Below, piece after piece: positions 12,621 to 23,219 of a stretch of 64,000 bases of DNA. The notes below the pieces were generated by a model. The model did not search any database. It saw nothing but the letters and a program-made list of their open reading frames with translations, and was not told where the DNA came from. The position numbers and the translations under genes are program-made. The stretch is from positions 48,767,111 through 48,831,110 of the forward strand of contig NC_060247.1 in NCBI RefSeq assembly GCF_921293095.1. Direction: 5' to 3'. How positions within the stretch are numbered: position 1 is the first letter of the stretch; the number at the start of each line of letters is the position of its first letter. Source of the DNA: Ischnura elegans. Lineage: Eukaryota > Arthropoda > Insecta > Odonata > Coenagrionidae.

Positions 12621-14042
12621 TTGGCTGGTTTGAGACTGGTATCTAAAACAAAGTGTAATCACATTTAAAAAATAAAATTCAAGCAAAAACAACTCTTTGT
12701 TTGCAAATGAATGCTTTTTTTTCATTTTTATGAATTTTTGGTGCTTAATTTCAGTGCACAATTAAAAATATAAATAGTTTCTTTCGCTCTCCTTAAAAGT
12801 TGCTATTTGTGAGATACGAGTTGTTATAACTTAGCCATCGATATGTAGAATCTGATAAATTGTTTCCTTACTTCCATCCCAGCATGCTCATCCAAATTCA
12901 GTTCTGATTAACGTTTGTATTAAAATTCTGATACTTTTCTTTCTTTGCTGGAGTTAAATGTAATGGAAATAACATTTTCAATCGAAATAAACAACTTGGT
13001 AACAAAGTTGCCGTAGTCAGCCAATCAAACACACAGAAGAGTCATCAAATCTATCATAAGATCTAGGGTTTTGCTCACATTAAGAATGGGTTTTTTTGCC
13101 ATTTCAAGCTTGGTCCTATGCGCAGAAGCTAATGTGTGCTATTTCTTATATATCTTCTGTGGTCCGGTCCCCCTGCGACGTGGCAAAACATTTAAAGTTA
13201 CGGACTTCAAGGTTTTTTATAAAGAGAAAAGTGTGAGCTCAGCTGGGCTCTTGAAAATATAATAATTGATAATAGTTTGTACTTCAAACAGAATTCAGGC
13301 TAAAATCTGTCGATAATCCCGTCTAGGACTGTAAATGCTTAAATGTAATTACTTGAGGATGAAATATGAACAAGAAAAAGTAACTGGAAAATAAAACCTT
13401 TGGAAACAAAAATTGAATTTTTACACCAATAATAAAGTAAATATTTTGGTGTGGACACCGCAACTTATTTAAGTAAAGTCACTGACAGTATATTACAATT
13501 GAGAAAGAAATTCCTCATTGTAAAAAATGAATTTTACTTCGCGGAATTGCTTCAAATTAGTGAGATAAATTTTCTGCCCTTCGTCTTCATTTAGTTACTT
13601 GCACCAAATTTCTATGGGCTGAATAACCTAAAAATGCCTTTTTTAAGGCCAAGGAAATTCCGCAATAAACCATAGTTTAAGGTTAAATCGAATCAGTTTG
13701 CCAAACACCAGCCCCCGAAGAAAGATTAATTTCTCAATAAATTAATCACCAGCGCGGGAAGCCGTGCATCAACCCAGCAACAGCGGCTGAGAGCCCGAAA
13801 GGGCGAAAAGTCGAACCCGTTCCCCGGAGAACGGGAGTATCCTCACCTGCAGTCGAATCAGACTTCTGAAGAAACATAGCCCAATGTTCAGACCCAAACC
13901 ATACACAATAATCTATTCTAAAAATATGAAACAATGTTAGACGAATGAGGCAATTAGGTCAAATCATTATTCACATAGAGCTCATAAAAAATTAATAATG
14001 AAACTATTGTACTTCGACAATATCGATTTGCACCTTTAGAAT
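12621..14042. other. Intergenic, nothing recognised
   Basis: AT-rich sequence on the left flank of the Penelope-like insertion. Short reading frames at 13071-13262 and 13746-13934 have no recognisable motif. Confidence 0.35.
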
Positions 14043-14090
14043 TTTATGCTGAATATTTTCGTCTGAAGATTTTCACAGCTTCTTTTATCT

Positions 14091-16373
14091 ATGTTGGTGG
14101 TGGTTTTCGGGTGCCAGGATACAGAAATAATTCCAACTTGTGTGAGAGTGAAACACCACCTGAAAACTCCAAAGGCCAAGAATATTCTCAAGCGAACCAG
14201 CCTAGCTCTCCTACGTGAACGTGTTCGTGCTACGCGTATGCCACTTTTTGTGGTGGCGGAGGAATTATATCACCTTCATTTGGAGCTTTCTGGGATATTG
14301 AATCGTGAGTACTGGGACATCGTAGATAGAATTACTAATAGTTCATCCGCTCATACTCTCAAAGATACCACTCTCAAGCAGAAGCGCAAATTTGAAAATT
14401 TCGCATTGAGGCAGGAGAAGCCGCAGACTGAACTACCAAGTGCGGTTTATAATCTATCGAAGAAGAATTTGGCCCAAGAGACAGTCTCAGTTCTTTCAAA
14501 AGGGTTGAACTTTGCAATTGCGTCTAAATACCTACCAGCGGAAGACATCATTGCAGGAGCAGAGGCTGCAATACGTCTACTTCCTCCAGACAAGGCTGAC
14601 AGCATGAGACATGAAATTGTGCGAGTGCTTCGACGTTCAAAAATGCCTAAATTAAATTTACCAGCAGCTGAACTACGTTACTTGAACGAATTAAAGTGTG
14701 ATAACAACATCCTCGTACTTCCAGCTGACAAAGGCAATGCAACGGTCATCATGGATAAGGAAGAATATGGCAAGAAAGTTCTCTCCCTTTTGGATGACGA
14801 TACTTATGAGAGACTAAATAAAGACCCGACAGCCAGAATCGAGCGCAAAGTGAGAGAATTGATCAAGAGGTCTTCAATTCCCGAGGAAAATCATTGGAAA
14901 TTAATGCCCTCCGCATCCAGAGCTCCACGCTTATATGGTCTACCAAAAATCCATAAGGAAGGTACACCTTTGAGACCTATTGTAAATACCATTGGTTCGC
15001 CGACCTATAAGTTAGCCCGTTATCTCTCAAGAGGCATCCAGGATTTCGTCGGTAGAACGGACTCCTTCATAAAAAATTCGGCGCATTTTATAGAGATCCT
15101 GAAAGACCTTCGAGTGACCGAAAGAGATATTTTAGTCAGCTTTGATGTCACGTCGCTGTTCACCAAAGTTCCTGTCCCCGATTCAGTGGAAATTTTAAGA
15201 ACTATTACAGGTGATGGACTACCAGAAGACTACCCAAACTTGGTAGAATTCTGCCTTAGAAACAATTACTTCCTTTACAACGGGCAAATATATGAACAAA
15301 AAAGTGGTGCGGCAATGGGTTCCCCACTTTCACCTGTGATTGCCAATTTATATATGGAGTTTTTCGAGAAGAAGGCACTTGAGACGAGCGAGAAGAAACC
15401 ATCATGCTGGTTGAGATATGTGGATGATACTTTTGTGATCTGGCCACATGGAAAAGAAAAACTTGAGGAATTCCACGTACATCTAAATACAGTACATCCA
15501 GACATAAAATTCACAAAAGAACTCGAAGAAGGAGGTTGTCTCCCCTTCTTAGATGTACTGGTTAAAAGAAAAATGGATGGAAGCCTAGGCCATTCAGTGT
15601 ACAGAAAGAAGATCCACACAGACAGGTATCTGAATTCAACATCGCATCACCACCCACAACAAAAGGCCTGCGTCATTAAAACGCTAACCCACCGAGCCAA
15701 AATCGTGTGTGATGCTGAGCATATCAGTGATGAAATGCAACACCTTATGTGGGCACTGAAAGGCAATGGTTATAGTGTCTCTTTCATTAAAAGAGCAATG
15801 AAAGAAAAACACCCTCCTCAAGATGACGGCCACAAGGGGAAGAAGCCACTTACATACGCTAAAATTCCATACATCTCCGGGGTCACCGATAGAATCGCCA
15901 GAATCCTCCATAAAGGCAACATTAAGACTCGCTTCTGCACCGTGAAGAAGATTCAGAATATCCTACCTTCACCGAAGGATAGCCATCCTCCCCTTCAATC
16001 TATGGGAGTGTATGAGGTTCCCTGCTGCTGCGGCAGAAGCTACGTGGGACAGAGCAAGCGTTCAATCTCCCAAAGGCTTAAGGAGCACGAAAGGGCGTTA
16101 AAATTACATCAGTGGGACGCATCAGCTGTTGCTGAACATTTTGCCTCCAGCCCTGGGCATAGAATAATGTTTGACGCTACACGGGTATTAGCGAAGACGG
16201 AAGAATACCATCCGCGTCTTATACGTGAATCCATCGAGATAGCGAAAAGACCTAATAACTTTAATAGGGAGGATGGTTATAACCTCAGCCGTATATGGAG
16301 AGGGTTCCTAGCACAATATAATGACCAACGGCTATCGCCTAAAATTCAAATCCGGCACAACAATGGGTACTGA
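14091..16373 (+). CDS. Penelope-like reverse transcriptase with C-terminal GIY-YIG endonuclease
   Basis: This 760-residue protein would copy the element's RNA at a nicked target. Reverse-transcriptase blocks appear in family order: LPADKGNATVIMDKEEYGKK (about residues 213-232), LYGLPKIHKEGTPLRPIVN (about 283-301), VSFDVTSLFTKVP, GAAMGSPLSPVIANLYMEFF, and the catalytic YVDD at about residue 443. From about 638 onward a GIY-YIG nuclease is visible: GVYEVPCCCGRSYVGQSKRS, then RLKEHERAL, AEHFASSPGH with the conserved His, IRESIEIAK, and the terminal NNFNREDGYNLS motif typical of Penelope-like proteins. The Cys-Cys-Cys-Gly between GVYEV and YVGQ agrees with the cysteine-bearing linker of these nucleases. 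The first ATG lies inside the 5' inverted repeat, so the true start could be further downstream. No break is visible, so it may be recently active. Confidence 0.93.
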   Translation: MLVVVFGCQDTEIIPTCVRVKHHLKTPKAKNILKRTSLALLRERVRATRMPLFVVAEELYHLHLELSGILNREYWDIVDRITNSSSAHTLKDTTLKQKRKFENFALRQEKPQTELPSAVYNLSKKNLAQETVSVLSKGLNFAIASKYLPAEDIIAGAEAAIRLLPPDKADSMRHEIVRVLRRSKMPKLNLPAAELRYLNELKCDNNILVLPADKGNATVIMDKEEYGKKVLSLLDDDTYERLNKDPTARIERKVRELIKRSSIPEENHWKLMPSASRAPRLYGLPKIHKEGTPLRPIVNTIGSPTYKLARYLSRGIQDFVGRTDSFIKNSAHFIEILKDLRVTERDILVSFDVTSLFTKVPVPDSVEILRTITGDGLPEDYPNLVEFCLRNNYFLYNGQIYEQKSGAAMGSPLSPVIANLYMEFFEKKALETSEKKPSCWLRYVDDTFVIWPHGKEKLEEFHVHLNTVHPDIKFTKELEEGGCLPFLDVLVKRKMDGSLGHSVYRKKIHTDRYLNSTSHHHPQQKACVIKTLTHRAKIVCDAEHISDEMQHLMWALKGNGYSVSFIKRAMKEKHPPQDDGHKGKKPLTYAKIPYISGVTDRIARILHKGNIKTRFCTVKKIQNILPSPKDSHPPLQSMGVYEVPCCCGRSYVGQSKRSISQRLKEHERALKLHQWDASAVAEHFASSPGHRIMFDATRVLAKTEEYHPRLIRESIEIAKRPNNFNREDGYNLSRIWRGFLAQYNDQRLSPKIQIRHNNGY

Positions 16374-16417
16374 AAAACATATATAAGCTCGGGACGAGAA
16401 TAAATTCCTTCCATTCT

Positions 16418-16455
16418 CTTGATAACGCTCCCAGTTGGAGGAGTGAAACGTCGAG
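16418..16455 (+). ncRNA. Degenerate hammerhead-ribozyme-like motif in Penelope-like 3' end
   Basis: The order CTTGATAA, short stem CTCC-CAGTT-GGAG, then GAAACGTCGAG matches the layout of the hammerhead core (CUGANGA, stem II, GAAA, stem III) known from Penelope-like elements. The CUGANGA box is altered, so catalytic activity is doubtful. This call is inferred from layout only. Confidence 0.4.
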
Positions 16456-16515
16456 TAAAAATGTTTTCTACACAGCAATATCCGAAAACCACCACCAACA
16501 TTTATGCTGAATATT

Positions 16516-18335
16516 CAATAAAAATAATAGTTTCAACCTAATGGACAACGATAGCAAATATAACTTGAACATCACCTCGGAAATACGATAGTAACAGAAA
16601 AAATAATGTACTGCTAGTCACTACCTAACCTTCTTTGTACATACTATATATTGATTCTAACAGCTAATTGGATCGTCTAGAACGAAATGTGTTTTACTCC
16701 AATGGAAAAATTGACAGATTCCTGGGCATTTTGCATGTATAGGAAAATGCCAAAACATGCGAATGAACGCTAAAGAAGAAACTGATAAGGAGCAACGCTA
16801 ATCCGAGGAACTAGAAAGAGTGTAAAGTAAATTGGCAAATAAAAAGGACGCAAGTAAAAGCGAATGTTATAACAGTGCGAATGAAGCAATTAAAACGGCA
16901 AATATATCGTGCATTTTATCCTTAGAATTCATATATTATCGCTTTGCACTCTACGATAAAGATTATTCATCTGCATGTAGACATTCCATTAAATCCCCTG
17001 GGTAATATGGGTGTCAATTATTTAAACATAAGGCATTGAAAAAGGTATAAAATGCATTGAAAAAGGGACTAGCAAACGCTTTCATTTGCCTTTAAAATTG
17101 CATTAAATAGTCTAAAGCGGAAACAACGTATTAGAATTTAGTGATGTATACAGATAATGGTGAAAATTCATTCCTTAATTTTTGATTGCATTCATTTTTT
17201 CTGCTAATTTCGGTAGAATTTAATTTCCCCAAACAAATTATGGAGTAACAAAACATTTATTGCAATTCCCCGCACGACCCAACCCTAATAAATTCCGTTC
17301 AATTTTTGTAGCAAGAAAAACTATGATTCCCTTGCTTTTCCTTGAAAAATGCTCGCAATCCATGCAAACCTTGCCGCTGAATGCCTCAAATATGACTGTT
17401 AATCAGAATTGGAGACGGTAAAATATAGCGTTGACAAGACAGCCGAGAAATACAGCATGAGTACGAGGACTTCGGCCCTCACAACCTTGTCTTGACGGTT
17501 AGCGTGAGAGCAGAAATGCGTGCAATCTTTGCGGAGAGAGTTGGACGACCAAAATGGTGACTTTCCTCGCCCTCCACTCTGTCAACGATATCCGTCCTTT
17601 CTCCGATTTATTTGCCAAGATATGAGGCGCTTGGAGTGAGTTTTCACCAGCCAGAAAATTTGATTGATTATGCTGGAATTTCGAGTCGTCTCCGATGCGC
17701 TTTCTCACACCGAACATAACTTCTTTGATTGATTAAGTACTACTTCACTCCGTCGTTAGAAATGAGTAGAACAGAGCCGTAGGAAATCGCCGCAACTTCA
17801 AAATTCAAGTTTATTCAGAATGAATAAAAAGGGGGCCAAAGGAAAAAAAATGACTCCTTTCCCCTTCTAAGGAAAAATGTCTTTAAAGCACCATGCTCAA
17901 GTTACATTCACGAATAAATCGTTTTTTTTACTAAGTCTTTATATCAAAATCAGTAAAAATACTATAGTTTATAGGACTTTTTTTATTCATCGCGCGAGTG
18001 TTTTCGGGACTCCCTAACTATGAAAAATTCCATTCCCATTCCTTTACACTCACAAGTAGTTTTACCTTCCGAGCACGGGAAAATTTCTTTAATGATCCAG
18101 TGGACCTAATTTTAGTAGGTCTTAATTAGTTTCCTCATTTTTAACAAGATTTTTCAGTGTTCTCATTTTTGCAAATTTGAAGACAATATTAAGGAAATAA
18201 TTAATCAGCTGCTACAGCATTAATTCTTTCTGCTTATTTCGGTGGAAATTAATTTCAGCAAACAAATCACGGAAAAACAAAACATTTAATGCGATGCAAC
18301 TATGTATTTCCAAAGCTCTGTGGTTGAGTCATTAC
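16516..18335. other. Intergenic with a diverged direct repeat
   Basis: A block of about 85 bases containing TTTCTGCT, AATTTCGGT or TATTTCGGT, ATTTCCCC or ATTTCAGC, and AAACAAAACATTTA occurs near 17190-17270 and again near 18218-18295. No coding signal was recognised. The 17499-17717 reading frame on minus has no known motif. Confidence 0.35.
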
Positions 18336-19180
18336 CTAACCGACCGTTCCTACGTGACGTGCGAATTCACGTCTCTGAAAAAAATGAACGACGAAGACTG
18401 AGGGAAACACGAGGCGATTGATTTGGTTCCCATCGGCGCCAGGTACGCCACAATAACCAACCCTCGCACCCCACCCCAAAACCTTAGCCCACAACAACCC
18501 CCGACCCCCAAGTTGGCTTGCAGTTCCGCAGAAATTCAAGGAAGCGGTCGCTCCGCGCGTGACTGGCACGGAACTCATCAAAAACCCTAGCCACCCTTCC
18601 CCAAACTTTCCATGCCCGACGTATTCAACTTCGCACACAGTTGTCGCAGCACACGCAAACCACTCCAGGTCTTTGCAGCATTTCTTGGCGGAGAAAACTC
18701 GGAAGAAGAGTGCTTTATATATATTTTTTTTAGTAAATCAGGACTGAGGTTAGCCTTATACTCACGCCATCAAACTCGGAGCCACGCGGATCCTTTATCA
18801 GCGCGCCGTTCCACAATCTCCTCCACTGCAACAGAAAATGGATTACCTATTAATCAAACGGATGTTTTGCGCTACAAGTCCTCTTTATCTCCCAAGAGAT
18901 GGGGTCAAAGATTAATCAAATGCACGCTGCGAGGCGTTGAATTGAGTATCACCAAAGAGGCTGAAATAAGGGAGATGGTATTCAGCTATTACTATGATAA
19001 TCCCACGAGCGATAACAATGTTTCGCTTGGTGATCACTTGTATCATTCGAAAATTACACAAAAATGCTGGACGAATCTTTGGACTTAATTACTCTAGTGT
19101 TTATTGAAACAGTTGTACATATTACAAAGAAGTATTATTATTAAAGTATTCTACCGATTAAGGTAGGTTTCCATGGAGTG
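18336..19180 (+). other. Region with an unidentified 158-codon reading frame (18612-19088)
   Basis: The segment has more CG dinucleotides than its flanks. A plus-strand frame at 18612-19088 runs 158 codons and ends in a moderately charged segment (RWGQRLIKCTLRGVELSITK). I recognise no domain, signal peptide or membrane segment, and there is no homologue elsewhere in the window. It could be an exon of an unannotated gene, a repeat fragment, or chance. Confidence 0.25.
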
Positions 19181-19181
19181 C

Positions 19182-19965
19182 TTAAGAAGAATTCCGGGAG
19201 CCTCCCCTTATATCATACACTTTCCTCTTCAATTCACGACAAGACCTACTCCCTTTCAATTTATCTAAAAATCCTTTTCTTTTCCTTACTCTCCCTCGTT
19301 TACCTAACATTCTACCCTCTGACACTGTTTTCAACATCCCCTCCCCGCTAAGTACTCGCTCCATCCACAACTTCTGTCTCCTCCGTATCTCATCTAAAAG
19401 CTGCCTCTTCTCACCCACCATATCCAGAACTCCGTCGCTCCTCCTCCTCTCCGTCCACTCCGTCCGCCTTCTCCATTTTTCGCCACACCCACATCTGGAA
19501 TTCCTCGAGTCTTCTCTCGTCCTCCTTCCTAAGTGTCCACGTCTCTGCACTGTAAAGCGCTACATTCCAGATCAGACACTTCACAAACCTTTTCTTTAAA
19601 TTCTTACATACCGAACACCTCAGAAGCTCCTTCCTGTTCATGAACGCCTCCTTCGCTAATGCAATTCTCTTCCTGATGTCCTTACTACTGTATCCGTTTT
19701 CCTCTAACGTACTGACTAAATAATTGAACAGCTGTACTTGCTCAAGTTTTTCACCACCCACCTATATCTTAAGTCTCACATTCCTCGCTCGTGATGCTTT
19801 ACAAAATCGCATAACTTTGGCCTTCTTGTGATTAATCCTCATCCCATATTCCTCGCAACGCTCGTATAACGCATCCACTAAGACTTGAATCCCCCTCGCT
19901 GACTGGCTAATCAACGCCTGATCATCCGCGAATCTCACTGATTTGAACATCATTCCTCCCACTGT
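19182..19965 (-). pseudogene. LINE (RTE-like) reverse-transcriptase 3' fragment
   Basis: Minus-strand frames contain SVRFADDQALIS (the FADD box of the RT palm), GMRINHKKAKVMRF, LFNYLVSTLEENGYSSKDIR, RIALAKEAFMNRKELLR, LKKRFVKCLIWNVALYSAET, and downstream MWVWRKMEK. These are the palm-to-thumb and C-terminal blocks of RTE-like arthropod LINE proteins, the same family as the 12.3-kb fragment. The blocks lie in at least two frames, so the copy is dead and truncated at the 5' side. The sequence just beyond its 3' end on minus contains TTAATAATAATA, which may be the remains of a short-repeat tail. Confidence 0.85.
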
Positions 19966-20561
19966 TACTCCAGCTTATAAACAAGTACAACATGAAAAAT
20001 AAATTTATAACTCATCAAACTCATGACCAATGATAGATGCCTCTCAGTATTTCCGCTCAAAATTGATACCTTTGAGAAAACCAAATACAAAAGGATCTGT
20101 TGAAGAATGGAACAGACGTTGAAACTTTATTATTATTTCATTCTATTAACTACTATTTAACTACACCAGACAAAATTATTCAAGTTGCCAGTCCCACTCA
20201 AAAGTAGAACTACTATTATAAAATGACTTATTTTATACCCAAGAAAAGGTGGAAAAAGATTGGGGAAATGCGTTACCTGCACTTGTGTGGCCAACTCAAA
20301 TTTCAATAACTAATATCATTCATGAACTCAAATGAAAATGAGGCAACAATTCATAGTGAAAAAAACACCTTTAAGCCACTTATTAGCATCTAAAAAATTG
20401 AAAGTAACCACCCGCTTGGAAAGAATTTGACGCCATCAAAGATAAGAACAACGGTATGGGAAGAGATAGAACCTGTATAAAAATTTAATGGATTCAATGA
20501 CATCATTTTGCAATCAAATAATTATAAATTATACATATTTTATTTAACATGTAGTTCATAC
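19966..20561. other. Intergenic, nothing recognised
   Basis: AT-rich. No motif, gene or defined repeat seen. Confidence 0.4.
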
Positions 20562-20853
20562 ATGGACGTACCCAGCGAGGGGCAGGGGGGCAGCTGCCCC
20601 GCCCCCCTAGAAGCAAAAATCGCAAAAGCCTTTCAGCAAAATCATTACTGAATTGAAACGAAAGTATTAAACAAATTTTCTTTAAACCCACGAAAAAGTG
20701 ATACGTATTAGTAAAAGATACTTAACTAAAATAAAACTATTTTTTCAAGGAAATTATCTCATAAACTAATAAAGCGCTGTTATAATTTTCTTAAAATATT
20801 TGTTTCATTCACCTTTACCATGCTAAAATGTCACAACTTGGCTTGCCCTCCCT
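20562..20853 (+). repeat. Short DNA element, family D, copy 1 (right end missing)
   Basis: Shares GGACGTACCCAGCGAGGGG, a C/G-rich block, AGAAGCAAAAATCGCAAAAG, CAAAATCATTACTGAATTG and ATGTCACAACTTGGCTTG with the copy at 43782-44076. The second copy ends in CCTGGGTACGCCC, an inverted repeat of the start. Here that right end is absent because the sequence joins a different repeat at 20854. Non-coding. Confidence 0.65.
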
Positions 20854-21363
20854 TAAGGCCGTTTTACACGGGGCACGGAATTGCGCAGGTTAGAGCTGCA
20901 TTAATTTCTAAAATGGCGCGGAATTGCGCGAATGCATGAGCGAAATTAGAACAGGGGCTATTTTGACGTCTCGCATTCACGCATTCTCGCATTCGTTCTA
21001 GCAATTCACCGCTTTAAAACTGAAAAAAAAATCTTTCAGGTGACTAGAGAGATGACGTATCATGTATAAAATGTATGATGGATTTAATTCTAAAATATAA
21101 AAAATAAGAAACCGAAAAAAACTCACTCATAAGAAGAGATTACAGCAGAAAGTGGTCCCATGTCTGTAAAATCTTTCGAATGACGGGCTTGTCTAAAACA
21201 GGCAGACTGGGAAAAAAATTATTCATTAATTGATTTCAAACATTTAATTTATATTCATGTCATGCCAAGCTGTCGCATAATCAATTCCGCCTACAGAGAA
21301 GACACGGTTTGATAGCCTGATCGAATCCTCCATTCCATTTCACCGAGGTAGGAGGCGCTGACC
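20854..21363. repeat. CG-rich repeat-like block then unassigned sequence
   Basis: Starts with AAGGCCGTTTTACACGGGGC and contains several GGAATTGCGC motifs to about 21010. This resembles the GC-rich ends of PIF/Harbinger-like short elements, but I could not define a partner end. The remainder, to 21363, is AT-rich with nothing recognised. Confidence 0.35.
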
Positions 21364-21565
21364 GGGGGCGGATCCAATATTTCTTTCTGGGGTACACAAG
21401 CAAGATCGTATCCAGGATTTTATTTTGGGGGCAAAAGGAAACCTCGTAATTCAAAACGAACGCAATGATAACGGGACCGTATAAAAAATCTTGCATATTT
21501 TTGAGGGCCTTGGGGGGGGGGGGGGGGGGGGGCACGTGCCCCCCACAGATCCGGCTATGAGGCGC
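21364..21565 (+). repeat. Short DNA element, family E, copy 1, with a 21-base G run
   Basis: Begins near GGGGGCGGATCCAATATTTC, contains TTTCTGGGGTACA, and ends with an uninterrupted run of 21 G (21512-21532) followed by CACGTGCCCCCCACAGATCC. A related copy at about 45196-45440 shares GGTGGATCCGGG, TTTCTGGGGGGGTACA and GCACGTGCCCC. Boundaries are approximate and no target duplication was identified. Confidence 0.5.
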
Positions 21566-23219
21566 TGTAAGCAGAAAACGATTTTGAAAACATTCTCCAC
21601 ATCTACTTTTTGGAATTTTAATAAAAAATTAAAGTGAAACCTAAATGTTTAAAGTGAATAAAGAACTAAAACTGGAATAAAAGGCGGAACATATGGTAAG
21701 GTTAATATTTCTTCAACCGCTAAAATAGTCACAGGAAGGCTAACTTGGAAAGTAATTTGAAAAGGGGAACAAAAAGTCAATATGTTAGGGAAAAAGTTAC
21801 AGCTAAACAGGAAAACCGAAAAAATCCAGCAACAGTTGGATTGAAGTAGAAAGAAAATAAGGAATACCCGCTATCTTTATGCAAACAAGGAAGTATCGAC
21901 GGAAAAGCTGCCCAATATTTTTGGTAAAGGAAAAAATTCGTATTTATACGTCTGCTTCCTGATGAATTTTGCTCAATGAAAGCAAAAAAAACTTACTTAA
22001 AACGTGATACACAATCTACAGGGAAAAGAGCGAAGCCAGAAGTCACAAAAGATAGTATTTGCGCAGTTATTCAATCGGTTATAATGATCAACAGTTGCAA
22101 AGATAGGAACTATAAAAGCTAAAACCAGATATTCTATCGCCTTGATAATGACGATATAACACATAAAAATAGGAGAAAATTGTCTTTCAGATATTTTAAA
22201 ATGAATTTCCGGGGGCGCTAATACGTAAATATTTTTAAATTTCACGCGATCAGAAATAAGTATTACTTGAAGAGTAGGTACAAGACACCGCGATAGGTTA
22301 CCCGCTCAAAGAATTTAAAAAACCAAAACGTAATATACCCACACAAAAATTAGTTGCCTATCCCACAAATCTCTCAATCTTTATAAGAAAGAATACTTCC
22401 GACGAACAATGAATGCGGTGCCCTCCCCATCGTCCTAATGTTTTTTTTTAAATATGTGTTCGGATAAAAAGTCCCAGTGCATAACTATCTCCCATTGAAT
22501 AACCCATTCCCTAGGGGAATTTGGAAACAAGCGTGTTTTCTTTCTCTGGGATCCTTTCGTCATCAGGGGCATCGTTAAAAGGCATATAAAATATTCCCAC
22601 TTGTCACGAACGTTCTTTCCACGCGGGCAATTCTTCATGCGTTCCAGATTGTGAAAGATGACCATTAAAAGAAAAAAATTCAAGGGAAATAACATTTCCC
22701 GAAGTTTATTATGGGTGCATTTCAGCTGCCGGCAGATGTTGAATTTCAAAATGAAATAGATTGGCCTACAGTATGTCTGCGGAACAACATGTCCGCAAGA
22801 GAGTGCACAGAAACGTACAATTTATCTGTTGCTCATTCACGAAAAAATACTGCGATAAAAAATTCAATGAGAGGGCAAATGATATGCGATGGCAAAAAAA
22901 TTTAAACGGAGAATTAATCATAACTTTCAAGGGATGAACAGTTGCGAAGCTAAAACGACGTCGAACCTGATGTTTCCACTGAGTTATGAAAAAAGAATAA
23001 TTTTCAATTCTACAGATAGCCAAACAAGCATTATTCTCACTGGTAATTACATGAAATTTCTAAATTGCAAAACTATTGAATTTTTTCTAAAAATGAAAAC
23101 GACACAATGAAATTAGACGCATTACAACATGGATGCAAACAAGATGATACTTTGAGAAAATTCCTCTTGCTTCCTCAGAATGGTTTATCAACTATACATT
23201 ATATAAATTAAGAAATGAT
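21566..23219. other. Intergenic, nothing recognised
   Basis: AT-rich with short overlapping frames on both strands (for example 22435-22749 and 22711-22905). No conserved motif. Confidence 0.35.

Larger units (their letters stand above)
14043..16515 (+). mobile_element. Penelope-like retroelement, apparently full-length, with 15-bp target duplication
   Basis: The 15-base sequence TTTATGCTGAATATT occurs at 14043-14057 and again at 16501-16515, bracketing the insertion (14058-16500). TGTTGGTGGTGGTTTTCGG near the 5' end (14092-14110) is exactly reverse-complementary to CCGAAAACCACCACCAACA at the 3' terminus (16482-16500). Such complex ends are usual for Penelope-like elements, which often carry partial or inverted terminal copies. 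The single large reading frame is open throughout. Near the 3' end (16418-16455) a small stem (CTCC/GGAG) is followed by GAAACGTCGAG, resembling the hammerhead-ribozyme segment known from Penelope-like terminal repeats, but with a degenerate CTTGATAA in place of CTGATGA. Confidence 0.88.

Noticed and set aside
15256-15911. Minus-strand frames under the Penelope-like protein
   Set aside because: They are antisense shadows of a strongly conserved reverse transcriptase frame and have no signal of their own.
21512-21532. The 21-base G run as an assembly artefact or separate feature
   Set aside because: It sits at the corresponding place in a repeat whose relatives also have long G runs, so it is better seen as part of the element. 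Its exact length may still be unreliable.
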